Part shown: in pieces, positions 28,757-40,230 of the stretch | Position numbering within the stretch: position 1 is the stretch's first letter | How the letters are laid out: the number at the start of each line of letters is the position of its first letter | From: Fragum whitleyi | Lineage: Eukaryota > Mollusca > Bivalvia > Cardiida > Cardiidae | Direction of reading: 5' to 3' | Assembly: GCA_948146395.1 (NCBI GenBank) | Contig: OX411546.1 | Span: forward strand, 18,927,158-18,991,157 | Length of the DNA stretch: 64,000 bases | Made by a program: the position numbers and the translations under genes | The notes under the pieces: model-generated | Database searches by the model: none | Told to the model about the DNA's origin: nothing | What the model saw: the letters and a program-made list of their open reading frames with translations, nothing else

Positions 28757-29636
28757 TTAATAGATATGTCAATTGATTCTTTTATTACAAGATTTTCGAT
28801 CTGTAAGATATACTGAAAGTATGATCTACGTTGCAGGAGGAAAATAAGCCTATTGAGTATTTTGATGACATAGGCGACTCGTAACCTGAAGGTCCATGGT
28901 TCGGGTCCCACTGTCGCTGGGGTTTGTAAGGGGCGGTGATATTTTGTTATCATGAAAATGACGTCATAACTGATGTGAAAGCATTTTACAAACGGCGATA
29001 AAATGTTTCGCGAAAGGCTCATTTTATTTGTTTATACAAGGGTTGGTTGTTAAATATGTGAATATCGCGTATAGATATTCCTAGAGTTCGCACCGAGACT
29101 TAGCTGACGTAATTTTCTTTCACGTCTTCGCGAACGTCGGTAAAAATTCGTTGAAAAATATTGAGAATTGACCAATTAAACGCTTATTCGAAGGCATGTA
29201 CGCCCGTTCACAGCACGCCGAAATTTCAAACGACGTAGCGACATTGTACATGTAATTTTAATTAAACATTTTTTTTTTTATCCGCACTACGTTCGTTCAG
29301 AAATTTTCGCTTAGGATAATGCAATATCACTTCCCCTTATTTACTCAAACGCAAAAGAAACTAGGTATATTTTAAGTCAAGATAAATACAGTTTTATTGG
29401 TCATAGGCATTTATTTTTTATACCGCGCGAAGCACGCATATTACTTTTTCTAAAAATGGACACATCCGGAAAATATCGTGTACAATGTTATGAATCGCCT
29501 AAAATAAGCAAAGCGTAGGATTTTCAGTTGTAAATCTTTGTCGAATATAAAATCGGCTAAATGAACTCTCATTCCATTTTTGCAACTCTCAGGAGTAGGA
29601 ATACACAAAATCAATGAAGAAAAATTAAAACTTGCT
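28757..29636. other. No gene recognised
   Basis: AT-rich sequence with a lone tRNA B-box-like GGTTCGGGTCCC at about 28896. It precedes the Tc1 transposase relic and may include its 5' flank, but I could not find the terminal repeat. Confidence 0.4.
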
Positions 29637-30520
29637 ATGCCACGTGTATCTGAACGTCAGCAAGTTGAAGCGTTGCTGATGGTCAGTGGAGGTACCATTA
29701 TTGCCTTTAATTGCAACAGAAACACTATCAATAATTTGCAAACAAGGTCCCGGCAAACAGGCAAAGTTGCAGATCGGTGCCGAAGTGGCAGGCCTCGAGT
29801 TACTGGCGCCAGATTGGGCCGATATTTTGAATTGACGCACGCTAGACACCGGTTCCAGATGGCTACTGCTACAGCTAGGCAGTACGGTGTAAGCAAGGAC
29901 ACCGTTCTCAGAATAATCCGTCTGCTCCGAAGGCCGATACCTGCCAGACGACCTCGGAAGCATACTGACGCAACGTCATCGGGCTGCTCGTCTGCACTTG
30001 GCATATAAGCATCTCCGTTTGCGAAGTCGTCATTGGAATCAAACTCTCTTTTCCGACGAGTCTAGGTTCAACCTCAGTTACCATGATGGCAGAGTGCGGG
30101 TGTATCGGAAAAGAAGTGTGCGATTTGCTAGAGCCTGCATTGTTGAAAGAGACAGGTTGGGTCGGGACAGCGTCATCGTGCGGGCTGGGATTATGGAATT
30201 TGAAATTACGGAGGATTGGTACACAGCAATCTCAATGCTGCTGATTACATTAATCTGGTGTTGAGACATTCATCCGGCAGCAAGTTCCTGTCATATTTAT
30301 GCACGACAATGTTAGCTCGCAAACGTTTCCCCTGACCTTAACTCTATGGAGCATATTTGGTATCTGCTTGGTCGAAGAGTAAGAGCCAGGCATAATGTTG
30401 ACAATTTGCAAGAGCTGGAGCAGGCTTTGTCCTCCGTTGGTCGTACAACGTTACGTCAACTCAATGAGACGTCTTATTGTACAGGTAATACGTCAACATG
30501 GAGGACATTCCCGATATAAA
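29637..30520 (+). pseudogene. Broken Tc1-like transposase
   Basis: Frame 1 (from MPRVSERQQVEALL) has helix-turn-helix and GRPR-type features (RCRSGRPRVT, YGVSKDTVLRIIR). Frame 2 starts near 29998 (HLRLRSRHWNQTLFSDESRF), containing the first catalytic Asp of the DDE domain. Frame 3 has MHDN and later DLNSMEHIWYLLGRR with the catalytic Glu. The stretch between MHDN and DLNSMEH is about 25-30 residues shorter than usual, so besides at least two frameshifts there is an internal deletion. It cannot make a functional enzyme. Confidence 0.88.
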
Positions 30521-30619
30521 TGAAATTATTTTATATCCATCCTTTGAAGGGTCTAAAACCTCTATTTAGTTCGTTCGAAATCAGATTTACCGACATTTCA
30601 AATTTAGTGTATTTTTTTT

Positions 30620-31699
30620 TATGCCCCCGTATCGAGAGATCGGGGGCATATTGTTTTACTCATGTCCGTCCGTCTGTCTGTCCGTCTGTCCGAAAACTTA
30701 ACCCGAAAACTTAACCTTGCCAATATCTTCAAGCCTGTTCAAGATACAAAGCTAATATTTGGCATGATGATAGATCTCAATGATCCGCATCCGCTGGTAC
30801 CAAAGTAAAGGTCATGTGACAAAGTCAAGGTCAACTGTCGAGGTCAACCTTTAAAAAAACTTAACCCGAAAACTTAGCCTTGCCAATATCTTCAAGCCTA
30901 TTCAAGATACAAAGCTAATATTTGGCATGGTGATAGATCTCAATGATCCGCATCCGCTGGTACCAAAGTCAAGGTCATGTGACAAGGTCAAGGTCATCTG
31001 TCAAGGTCAAACTTTGAAAAACAACCCGAAAAGTAAACCTTGCCAATATCTTCAAGCCTATTCAAGATACAAAGCTAATATTTGGCATGGTAATAGATCT
31101 CAATGATCCGCATCCGCTGGTACCAAAGTCAAGGTCATGTGACAAGGTCAAGGTCATCTGTCAAGGTCAAACTTTGAAAACAATTAACCCGAAAACTTAA
31201 CCTTGCCAATATCTTCAAGCCTATTCAAGATACAAAGCTAAAATTTGGCATGGTGATAGATCTCAATGATCCGCATCCGCTGGTACCAAAGTCTAGGTCA
31301 TGTGACAAGGTCAAGGTCATCTGTCAAGGTCAAACTTTGAAAACACTTAACCCGAAAACTTAACCTTGCCAATATCTTCAAGCCTGTTCAAGATACAAAG
31401 CTAAAATTTGGCATGGTGATAGATCTCAATGATCCGCATCCGCTGGTACCAAAGTCTAGGTCATGTGACAATGTCAAGGTCATCTGTCAAGGTCAAACTT
31501 TGAAAAAACTTAACCCGAAAACTTAACCTTGCCAAAATCTTCAAGCCTGTTCAAGATACAAAGCTAATATTTGGCATGGTGATAGATCTCAATGATCCGC
31601 ATCCGCTGGTACCAAAGTCTAGGTCATGTGACAAGGTCAAGGTCATCTGTCAAGGTCAAACTTTGAAAAAAATGCTGTTACGGGGGCATTCGTGTTTCA
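30620..31699 (+). mobile_element. B-family element with six ~162-bp units
   Basis: The 5' hairpin TATGCCCCCGTATCGAGAGA/TCGGGGGCATA is followed by CCGTCCGTCTGTCTGTCCGT. The unit motif CTTGCCAATATCTTCAAGCC recurs about every 160 bp between 30718 and 31540. The 3' arm ACGGGGGCATTCGTGTTTC is present but the CTTGT end is missing. Confidence 0.85.
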
Positions 31700-31891
31700 T
31701 TTTATTTTGACCCCCTTATGCACTTTAATGAATATCGTATGCCTATACAATCTTACAATCCAAAACGAACCACCCCATCTTGTGGATAGTTGAATTATCT
31801 TCACTTGTTGAGGTCATATAGATTCCTGCATAAAGTCCCAAAACACAACGCGTAGTTTCTTTTGTGCTTTGGTATATACATGGGCATCATT

Positions 31892-32361
31892 AGCTCTACT
31901 GGCCGAGGTCAGAAGAGCGATAGTGTCTGTCTGTCCTACCGTAAACTAACCTATTTACGCGATAATGTGAAAAAATAGTGTCGGGTTTACTTAAAACTGT
32001 CACAGAATGACTGTAGGGTGGTAAGGAAGCTTCCTTTCGAAAATATGGCATTCCTGTCGGAAAACAAAGGAAAAGTGGTATTATGGATTGCACTCAGAAT
32101 ATTCTAGTTTACGCGACTGAGTCCATAAAATATTTTCAGATTTACTTGAAACTCTTACAGATTGATTGTAGGGTTAAAAAGGCACTATAAATTAATCACG
32201 TGATATTTTCTCGTATATATTTTACGAAGACATTGTAGTTATGCATTACTTTTTTTAGATACTGTCTTCATAAATGCCAAATATACGAAGGCTTCTTTTG
32301 TCAAAATCTTTGCAAATCGTAGATAACTCCTTTAATTGATTCTTTATGACCACTTACTCTT
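31892..32361. repeat. Degraded hairpin-ended element start and flank
   Basis: AGCTCTACTGGCCGAGGTCA then GAAGAGCGATAGTGTCTGTC resembles the 5' end at 10081 and 18998, followed by two weakly similar segments with TTTACTTAAAACTGTCACAG and TTTACTTGAAACTCTTACAG. No 3' end. Confidence 0.5.
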
Positions 32362-32663
32362 TAGCTCTCATGACCGAAGGTCAAAGGAGCTTTTGCGATA
32401 ACGGTTTTCCCGTCCTGCGTCTGGTCGTCTGTCCGTTCATCTGTTCACTTTACTTGTTAACGCTATAGAGTCCACAGTTTTATACGCAGCCATATAAAGG
32501 CGGTGCCCAGGCATTTTCTATTTATTCTTTGCTGAAAACAGTCCATGGTATTGATCATATGTAAATCATCTCCTTGTTGACATCTGCCTATTTAATTGAT
32601 ATGATTTCCAAGGGGGTCAAAGAGAATCAGGTGAGCGATCTAGGACCATCATCGTCCTCTTGT
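32362..32663 (+). mobile_element. AGCTCACC-family hairpin-ended element, copy 3 (short)
   Basis: TAGCTCTCATGACCGAAGGT then CAAAGGAGCT is the 5' hairpin, followed by CGTCTGGTCGTCTGTCCG. The 3' end is GGTGAGCGATCTAGGACCAT then CATCGTCCTCTTGT. Only about 300 bp, with no array. Confidence 0.82.
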
Positions 32664-32753
32664 GATTAAGAAATATATTTGTGGGATGATCTGCCTGTGA
32701 TTGGATTAAGACCTATATTTTTCGTTTGAATAAGAGCGTCATTGTAAGGTGCA

Positions 32754-33003
32754 CCAGGGGCCTGTTTTACTAACCGTATAACGATCTAATTTTGCGAAAG
32801 TCAAAAATTAAAGTTACCTCTGCAGAAGCAACTTCATATGGAATTCTGCCATGCATCACCTCATCGGAATCGTCTTCTAAAGACGATTCCGATGAGATAT
32901 TGCAAGGCAGAATCCATCAATGATCGAAAACGCCAGGTACGATTTGCGGTTTTGACTTACGATCAATTTTTTCGCAAGACGTGTAGTAAAACGGGCCCCT
33001 GGA
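32754..33003. mobile_element. M6 MITE
   Basis: CCAGGGGCCTGTTTTACTAA ... TAGTAAAACGGGCCCCTGG, centre TCGGAATCGTCTTCTAAAGA continuing CGATTCCGA. The whole 250 bp folds back on itself. Confidence 0.9.
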
Positions 33004-33248
33004 ACCGCGATATAGTAACAAGTAGTACTTGTAAAGTTGCTAAAAGGGGATGGAGGCAAGTTTATTGATATGTTTTCCCGTTAGTAATATCAAAGAACCT
33101 TGTTATGTTCGCCTTTGGAACCGAGTCCCTATAATAATTTGCCCCGCCCTGCGTTTAAGATCCAAGAAAAGTTGTGAACGTTCAGTATTATATCCCGCTT
33201 TTCACGTATGAATACGTTTCGTGAACGTTTTTTTCCGGCATAGACAAA

Positions 33249-33890
33249 GCCGCCGTCAAAGCGTAGTTGGTAGCGCGTCTGACTCGATCTCAAGGTCCCG
33301 GGTTCGATCTCCGACGGCGGCGCCCTTCCCTTCCGACTTTTTGTCTCCGAAAATGGGTTGATCGTGGACCTATTTGGCATAGCAGATGGAGGCTAGGAAA
33401 GGGTGTTGCAGTTATTTAAAATAGTGAAATTGACAAGATGAACGATTTTAGAATGAAATTGAATTAGTGTGTATAGCGAGTTTTGAATGAAATTAAAGGG
33501 ACTCACGATGAACAAAATATTCGTACTCTCTTTTTTGTGTGTGTGTCTTCGTGGATCAGTCAGGCACTTTAAAATCCACACCAGCCAATAAATCATTGAA
33601 TAATGTGATCGATTTGATTGAAATATTATTCGTCTTGAACGATTTCGAAATATTTTCGAAGCCTTTTTGATCGATTTTAGTGAGTGTTTGGAATGTATGA
33701 ATGTAGCGCTAAGTGAATGATTGAGAGTGGCTTTGATTGGAATGAGTGTCACTTTCAAGATGTTTTTAACTGAATGATAGTACTGGTGTTACAAATACCT
33801 GGAATCCATTGTTATGTGCTCCAGCTGCTGCGATATGACTTTAAGATTGTTATAAGCGGCATAAAACCTCATTCAAACAAACAAACCAAC
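33249..33890 (+). mobile_element. SINE-A copy with complete tRNA head, split by an M2 MITE
   Basis: The head 33249-33321 has GCCGCCG and CGGCGGC as a perfect 7-bp acceptor stem, an A-box-like GCGTAGTTGGTAGCGC and a B box GGTTCGATCTC. The body follows to 33408. An M2 element occupies 33409-33772. The SINE resumes with AATACCTGGAATCCATTG and ends in CAAACAAACAAAC. It shows that SINE-A derives from a tRNA. Confidence 0.85.
33409..33772. mobile_element. M2 MITE inside SINE-A
   Basis: CAGTTATTTAAAATAGTGAA then ATTGAC faces GTCACTTTCAAGATGTTTTT then AACTG. The interior has GATTTGATTGAAATATTATT and TGAATGATTGAGAGTGG-like segments common to M2. It lacks the internal palindrome of the other copies. 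Confidence 0.82.
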
Positions 33891-34376
33891 ATAGAGCAGG
33901 TTTATTGACCTGTTTCTAATATCTCCTTTTGTTATGTACAATGTTACATCGCCACAGTATGTGTTCGCCAAACCACTACAACCATCAAACACTTGTAATC
34001 TATTCCCTGCCCTTTGATGTTTGACTTATGTTAGATTGTGTTTCATTGTTTGAACTATGATATAGCATTTCACAGCCTAGCTTGTAAACATCAGACTTTA
34101 GACGTTATTTCTGAATAATATTGTTTGGGGTTTTTTGGTTTTTTTTTTTTTTTTTTTTTTTGTAAAAATTAGTTTGATAAAACGAATTATTATTTTTTTT
34201 AAGTTTGACTATATTTCTGAATTAAATTCCTCTCATTAGCTTCTAGAGCTATTTAACTTCAACGAGTCTAAAAATAATATCACTCTCGAGTTCACGGGCT
34301 ATTGTACTCGCCAAATGTGCGTCGAGCGACGATTTGTCCATCGTCCGCAAATCTTTAAAAAATTTTTAGCTCGGAT
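33891..34376. other. No gene recognised; poly(T) tract
   Basis: AT-rich sequence with an interrupted T run at about 34130-34160. Nothing else supported. Confidence 0.6.
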
Positions 34377-34642
34377 GTTTTCGTAGAAAACCCGAGATAA
34401 AATGACCTTGGCGTCGTTCGCGTATGTGATGGCGTTAGCATGACACTCGTTAGTCATATTACTGGTGCTGTTGAAGAAATCTTCATGAAACTTGGCATTT
34501 TTCGGTGTTCATCACCACAAGAGCTATCCAGATTATCAAGGGTGATAACTCTGGAAGCATTTGTTCAAGAGTTTTGCCCGTTTTACGACTGAGATTTATA
34601 ACTCCTGAAGCCGAGCGTTGCACCCGAAGGCGGTGCTCGTGT
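34377..34642 (+). mobile_element. G-family hairpin-ended element
   Basis: TAGCTCGGATGTTTTCGTAG then AAAACCCGAG is the 5' hairpin; GAAGCCGAGCGTTGCACCCG then AAGGCGGTGCTCGTGT is the 3' hairpin (GCACC/GGTGC) and end, with CTCGTGT in place of CTCTTGT. Confidence 0.75.
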
Positions 34643-34965
34643 AATTTTATACAACTCATTTTGCATATAGCACCGTTTGACTCATATTTGTGGTCTATCT
34701 TGGCGCATCCGGTTTTTACATTGAACCAATGAAAGTTTTTTCCTCTCTTTCATTGTAATACGTTTAAAGTTTGAGTGTTTGTTAAACTAGTACACCCTGG
34801 GTCATTTTTCTCACTCTCATGCGACATTTAACGTAGAAATAAAGAATGAAATGCCTACAATAATCTTCCTTAAAACATCCACATGCCTAAGTCATGGATA
34901 AAATTTGATTTTATGACAATGAAAGTTCTGGCCTTTTTGATTTTCTGAAAAAGGTGGTACAGCTA

Positions 34966-35006
34966 ACAGCAAAGTGAAATTGACAAGGTGAACGATTTTG
35001 GAATAC
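34966..35006. repeat. M2 MITE end fragment
   Basis: GTGAAATTGACAAGGTGAAC then GATTTTGGAAT is a single M2 end. Confidence 0.7.
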
Positions 35007-35811
35007 CCCTTATGATTTAATAAATAAAATTCCACAGGGAATACATGTTACTCAATTTTATTTCCATAAACACTCTTTTTCAAATTTTCGGTCACCTGAC
35101 CTTCATCAAGAAAAACACAATATAACATAATTAAGAAACTACATCTTCATCTTTCCTCCATTACACTTTGTATAACACAAAGTGGTTGTTTTTTCGTTAA
35201 TTTCATTTTTTAACAAAGAACCCTTCCTAGGAGGCTTTTCAAGCACCATTTGTTCGAGAGCAATCTGTGTTGTTCATTGAAAACGTCTTGACTCGAAAAG
35301 GTTTTTTCTTTTATTCAAACTCAGCGGACATTGGCAACTTGTTGTGTGGTGATATAAGATTAACTTAATTTTAACTCAATTAGTGCTTATTTGTCTACAA
35401 CGTTTTTGTCAAAGAAAACAGAGCACGTATAGGCCTAATTAATTTGAGAGAAGTTCTGTATATAGTAATCATTTTAAAGAAACCGTTAAAGATTATTGCT
35501 TATATTGTGAAAATTGAAATAATATCTGCATTTATTTGGAATGCGAAATTTCGTTTAAAGTCACTTTTTCAATTAATCAATCCACGCCCGCTCCTTAATC
35601 TACGTCTGTTGGATCATATTTGTAACAAATCATATATGTCCGAAATGGGGGTTGACATGAGAAGCATATATGTAACAGGTTTAGTTGTTTATTTGTATTC
35701 AAACAATTAACAGCAATAGCAACATCATTATATTCTTTACAATATTGATTTTATTCTCTATTGCAAAACAATAGTTAGCACATCAAGCTTATCGCTCTCG
35801 AGACTCACTCC

Positions 35812-35815
<4 letters not shown>

Positions 35816-35853
<38 letters not shown>
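35816..35853. repeat. (GA)n microsatellite
   Basis: An uninterrupted run of GA dinucleotides. Confidence 0.95.
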
Positions 35854-35855
<2 letters not shown>

Positions 35856-36077
35856 TAGCGCTATCCTGTAAATGCTGAGCAACAAGCAAGAGCTGCTTGT
35901 GTCATTTTAAACGTCTTCGGTAAGGCTCGACCGGAGATTGAATCTCCCGCACTCGGAACGGATGATGTACTACTGGGTTATTAAATTCGTAACAAACAAG
36001 ACAAACAACGCAAAAAAGAACATACACATGTACATGTATAAGACTACTTTCGTTGCATATTCCATTTGTATAGTGTT

Positions 36078-36250
36078 ATGTGATCATATATGTAACATTT
36101 GTGACATATATGATCCCAAATGTAACATTTGTTACATATATGATCACAAATGTACGTGTGTTACATATATGATCACATATGTAACACATATATGACTACA
36201 TATGTAACACGTGTGTGTAATCACACACACGCGCGCGCGCACGCACGCAC
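36078..36250. repeat. Cluster of TGATCATATATGTAACA-type motifs and CA/CG microsatellite
   Basis: Alternating direct and inverted copies of ATATATGATCACA and ATGTAACA units, then CACACACGCGCGCGCGCACG. Confidence 0.85.
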
Positions 36251-36905
36251 ACACACGCATGAACCTCAACGTGACAAAATGTACCTTCGGACATTCTGTC
36301 ATCACTAGTAGAAAGCTGCAAAAAGCGGAAAAATTATGTAATATAAATGTTTTAAAAATATCACTGTAATTGTAATCTTTCAATTGAATGAGTTTTAAAG
36401 CATATTGATTTCACTACTTGGAGTTATCTGCCCTTGCCTCAGCCCATTTTGTATATTTTCCTATATCTATCGTTAAAAGGTAATCATAGCAACCACATCG
36501 CAATAAAATACACTATAATTTCAACATATTGCCGTAATAATACGGGGTTTGATCAGTGTTTAAACAGTTTAAAGCAAAAGCATCGAGTTTTGTAGGTTCT
36601 ACTAACACGCAGAAATGCATTACGCCATTTTGACTTCATTTTTCACATAAATGACGTTTGTAGGGTTAATATAGTAAATTGGTCATTACTCACAAAATAA
36701 CCTGAATAATCTGTTCAAATGAAGACTAACATACTCCAGAAATATTATACATTCAAAATAACGTTGTTTATCAAATACTCACCAATTGTCTGAAGGTACA
36801 TTTGTCACGTTGTGGCCCATATATATATGTTTATATATATGAACAGAGAGCAGTCACGATACCGGACATTATATTCATGAACATCCTTTAAAGAGTTGAG
36901 GAAAT

Positions 36906-37010
36906 ATGGAGCGGACGCAAAAGAGTGACGTCGACGTCACCGCCGATGACGACGATGGACAAAGTGACACAACAAATCAGTATCAAGATATTGGCCCATC
37001 TGGTGAATAA
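36906..37010 (+). CDS. Short acidic ORF, possible 5' or terminal exon
   Basis: A 34-codon frame from ATG to TAA encodes MERTQKSDVDVTADDDDGQS then DTTNQYQDIGPSGE. A TGA stands in frame 9 bp upstream. A possible donor G/GTGAAT at 37002 would make it a first coding exon; alternatively GTTGAG/GAAAT would make it a last exon with a tyrosine motif YQDI as in receptor tails. GC content and codon character stand out from the AT-rich surroundings. No family is recognised. Confidence 0.25.
   Translation: MERTQKSDVDVTADDDDGQSDTTNQYQDIGPSGE
36925..36940. promoter_or_regulatory. 16-bp palindrome with two TGACGT half-sites
   Basis: GTGACGTCGACGTCAC is a perfect palindrome resembling overlapping CREB/ATF sites. 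It lies inside the short ORF, so it may simply reflect coding sequence. Confidence 0.3.
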
Positions 37011-37825
37011 AAACCTGCTATTGTGAAACATTGTTGACCTGTCGCTCATTTAATATTCCTGTTGACCTTCATTGATATTCGTAACCCATTTCCTTATATA
37101 GATTAAACATACGCGAAAAGTACATTCACATAACAAAATATACCCAACTATGTTAAATAACCAGACACAGCTATAGGTGTAAGGTTGGGAACTTGCAAAG
37201 CAGAGGTCCAAAGATCGAAACTCATTCTCGGCTTATTTTTTTTTTTTTTTTTTTTTAAATACGATATTACTTTAATTGTTGTAATTCAAATCTATGTTTC
37301 TTAAAAAAACACGACACAGTTTACTTTATTTTGAGCATCGTTCTGTGTGGGTGATCCGTTTGATATTCTGCATCAAATGATTTCCTATTGCTCAGTAGCT
37401 TACGCAAAACATTTTTTAAAGAAAATACAGGATATATTTATCACACTCCTCAAAATAGAATTAAAAATGGATAAAGAATTCCGTAAACGGAATTAACAGA
37501 AGTAACAGCAAGCAATAGGATGCATCGCACGATAAGAAAAATAGTAATAATATCATAAGCATTAAATATCATGAATGAAAGAAAAATATTTCAATTCAGT
37601 CGCTTAGGTGCTGCGTAAGAGAAACAAAAGGGGATAAGCCCTGACGAACAAAAGCCTCGTGACCTCAGCTTGAATAGGCGACAGCGGCTTATTAATTCCA
37701 TGAAAAAAGTAAAGAGATTTGATTTAGGAATAAACTGCGAGTATAGAAAATTACAAACAAGAAATTTAAGATACGGTAAATATGTTACTTTATTTAACAA
37801 TGGAAATAAAGTTAAAACGATTAGG

Positions 37826-37926
37826 AAAAAAGATTACTGTATCCGACTGCGTGCGTATTCGAACCAGGTCTGTCAGTTCAATAACTCTAATTGGCAAACG
37901 GTTTAGACCACTACACTACAGACCCA
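37826..37926 (-). pseudogene. tRNA-like relic
   Basis: On the minus strand GGGTCTGTAGTGTAGTGGTC has an A-box pattern and CTGGTTCGAATACGCAC a B-box pattern. The stems do not close well, so this is a tRNA-derived relic and not a clear gene. Confidence 0.45.
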
Positions 37927-38324
37927 TTTATAATAATTGAAGTATTTTATTTGATCTTATAATAAAATTCTTTTAATAACCTCGCGGATATTAACGAAAG
38001 TTTACGAAAAATAATGAGTGACAGGTCAACATTGTTTCACAATACAAATGTGTTTCAGATGTAAATATGCATTCTTTTGTACTGTTTTTAAATCAAAATT
38101 GACCTGTGACATGTGTGATTTCATGTCACACCAAAAACCGGTTTCGATCATATTCGTCACAAAATATGTTACATTTATGCTTGATTTCCGAGTCATATAT
38201 GTAACACATGTTACATATGTGATCATATATGTAACAGGTGTTACATATTTGATTTGTTACAAATAGGATCCAACACACGTCTCATCACACCTCTAACTTA
38301 ATGAAACGTTATTTATTATCAAAA

Positions 38325-39492
38325 TATACTGAGCGCAAAAAGTTTAGTCGTTTCCTCTTCGATGGGATATATTTCAAGATGTGATTCAATTTTCACAAAA
38401 AAAGTAGATATTTATTATATTCCTGTCCATTTTCCTTCCAGAATCCCATCATTTTGTTATGTTAGACTAAACTGGTTAGCCTTACCGACATGATTTTGAG
38501 TAGAACGGCAGAATTGAAAAGTCACACAGTTTAAAAATGGGACGTTACTTCCAATTTATATCACATTAAAATGTTTCTTGCGATCAACGTCATTTTAGGG
38601 TATATTGTGGCAATGAAAAAGGAATTAGGTTAGAGTATGGGATCTTTCAGACGTCTCTGCAGCATAATCTTTAGACCCAACTCACAAAAATGCAACAATT
38701 GCTTTAACAGAGTTAATTTTGTACAAAATTGTTTATCGGGAAGGAAAAAAGATTTCTCTGTTTCTTTTAAATCCTCAGAAATTAAATTTTGCACTTTACT
38801 GATTAAGCGATCACTTACGTTATATCGACGGAACGGGGACGTTAATTTTACTCGTTTACTGGTAGGTTCTTTTCAATTGGCTCCTATTCATAAAAAATAA
38901 GACATGAATGTTCCTCAGTGATGTTTTTACCAATTGCAACCAATTTGGATAATGAAATCATTCCATCTTTTAACGTAACGTCATGACATTCGGCTGTCCT
39001 CTTATTGTCGTTTAACAAGATCTGTAAATGGAAAGCGGGTCATACCATGTCAATATTTATTCACAATGAACCATATGACAATAAAAACACAAATCGTAGA
39101 ATCTCAAGTCAATTTTATCTTCTCCGAAATATGCACACCGTATTCGATATGTCCATGAGGTATCCATTTGATTTACGTCATGTCAAAAGTTCTCTCTTTT
39201 TCGAAGGATGTGATACATTTAAGTGTTTAATGTTTACCCGGAATAAGAGTATTCAAATAAGACAAAAAAGGAAATTAAGTCATTTTGTTACACCCAGATA
39301 GCGACCAAGTACGTAAAATCCACATTAACGTCACTTTAGACGTATGTTTGCGAGTTTAATTAAAAATTCATGACAAAAAGAAAGCCAATAGGGTGCCAGA
39401 TATATTTCAAATGGAAAATTTCGTTTAGCTACATTGGTTGACTTCTTTGTGGTGTTTTAAAAAGTGCGACTAAACTTCTTGCGTTCAGTATA
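38325..39492. mobile_element. 1.17-kb inverted-repeat element with TA ends
   Basis: TATACTGAGCGCAAAAAGTT then TAGTCG at the left faces CGACTAAACTTCTTGCGTTC then AGTATA at the right. TA at both ends is consistent with a Tc1/mariner-type target. The two internal frames (38637-38900 and 39005-39301) resemble nothing I recognise. Confidence 0.75.
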
Positions 39493-40138
39493 TATATTGT
39501 CACGTACATGGAACAAACAGCAAAGCATCTTAGGGCGACGATTAGGTATAGTCTCATACACATAAAACCATTTAAAAAAGCGTTTGCGAACGTTTCATCA
39601 TTATAAATACAGGGCTAGTTCACAAGATGTAATGACCGAAACGGGATGACAAAACGGTGCAAACAGCCAAAAATACCCCCACTTTGCAAGCAAGAGCACG
39701 TGGAAAGCTGGGTATAATCGGAAACCTGTTTGCGCCGTTTTGCGATCCTGAAAGCATGGCAGGTAATGGTTGGCGTGATAAACATTAAAAAGGTCAAATG
39801 ACCTGTATTCAAGGAATGTAAACAAATATAAGGAAGGTTATGGGTTAATGATGATTACCCTTGTAATGCGAAAATGTAAACATGAAAAATAACTTTTCTC
39901 TCTATTGAAAATAACTTTCCCGAAAATCATCTGTTAATTTTTGTCTGCCGTATTTCCGCTTAACTATCGTCGCTATCTTAGCAAATGCCCACATGAGCGA
40001 CGTCCCCAGAAGACGGTAAGTTTTTATGGCGGATAGTGCAAGGACATATGACGAAACTATTGCCGAGATCCGGTTTTTCAACGTGTTCGGTGTAAAGCAC
40101 CATCACACTGAACGCCGGTCTCATCCGATAAACAATTA
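39493..40138. other. No gene recognised
   Basis: Unannotated AT-rich sequence; no splice-compatible frame with recognisable similarity. Confidence 0.5.
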
Positions 40139-40230
40139 GTTTTGTTAGTGTTCCATTCCGGGAATCGAACCCACGTGATCGATCTTCAATTATTTTGAAG
40201 TCCGGTGCTTTAACGACTGTTCTAATGGGA
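40139..40230 (-). pseudogene. tRNA-like sequence
   Basis: On the minus strand CCCATTAGAACAGTCGTTAA then AGCACCGG resembles an A-box arm, and CACGTGGGTTCGATTCCCGG carries a consensus B box; CCATT/AATGG could pair as acceptor ends. The anticodon arm is abnormal (ACTTCAAAATAATTGAAG). Confidence 0.5.

Larger units (their letters stand above)
35597..38285. mobile_element. 2.7-kb segment bounded by inverted repeats with repeated GATCATATATGTAACA motifs
   Basis: ACGTCTGTTGGATCATATTT then GTAACAAATCATATATG near 35604 is the inverse of the right end GATTTGTTACAAATAGGATC then CAACACACGT at about 38250-38279. Short motifs of the form GATCATATATGTAAC recur near both ends (36078-36205 and 38190-38265). 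No transposase is seen. It may be a decayed DNA transposon whose subterminal motifs were protein-binding sites. Confidence 0.5.

Noticed and set aside
28862..28915. tRNA-like B box near GGTTCGGGTCCC
   Set aside because: No A box or acceptor stem partner could be found.
37670..37906. 78-codon basic open frame
   Set aside because: It overlaps the tRNA-like relic and has no recognisable domain or splice context.
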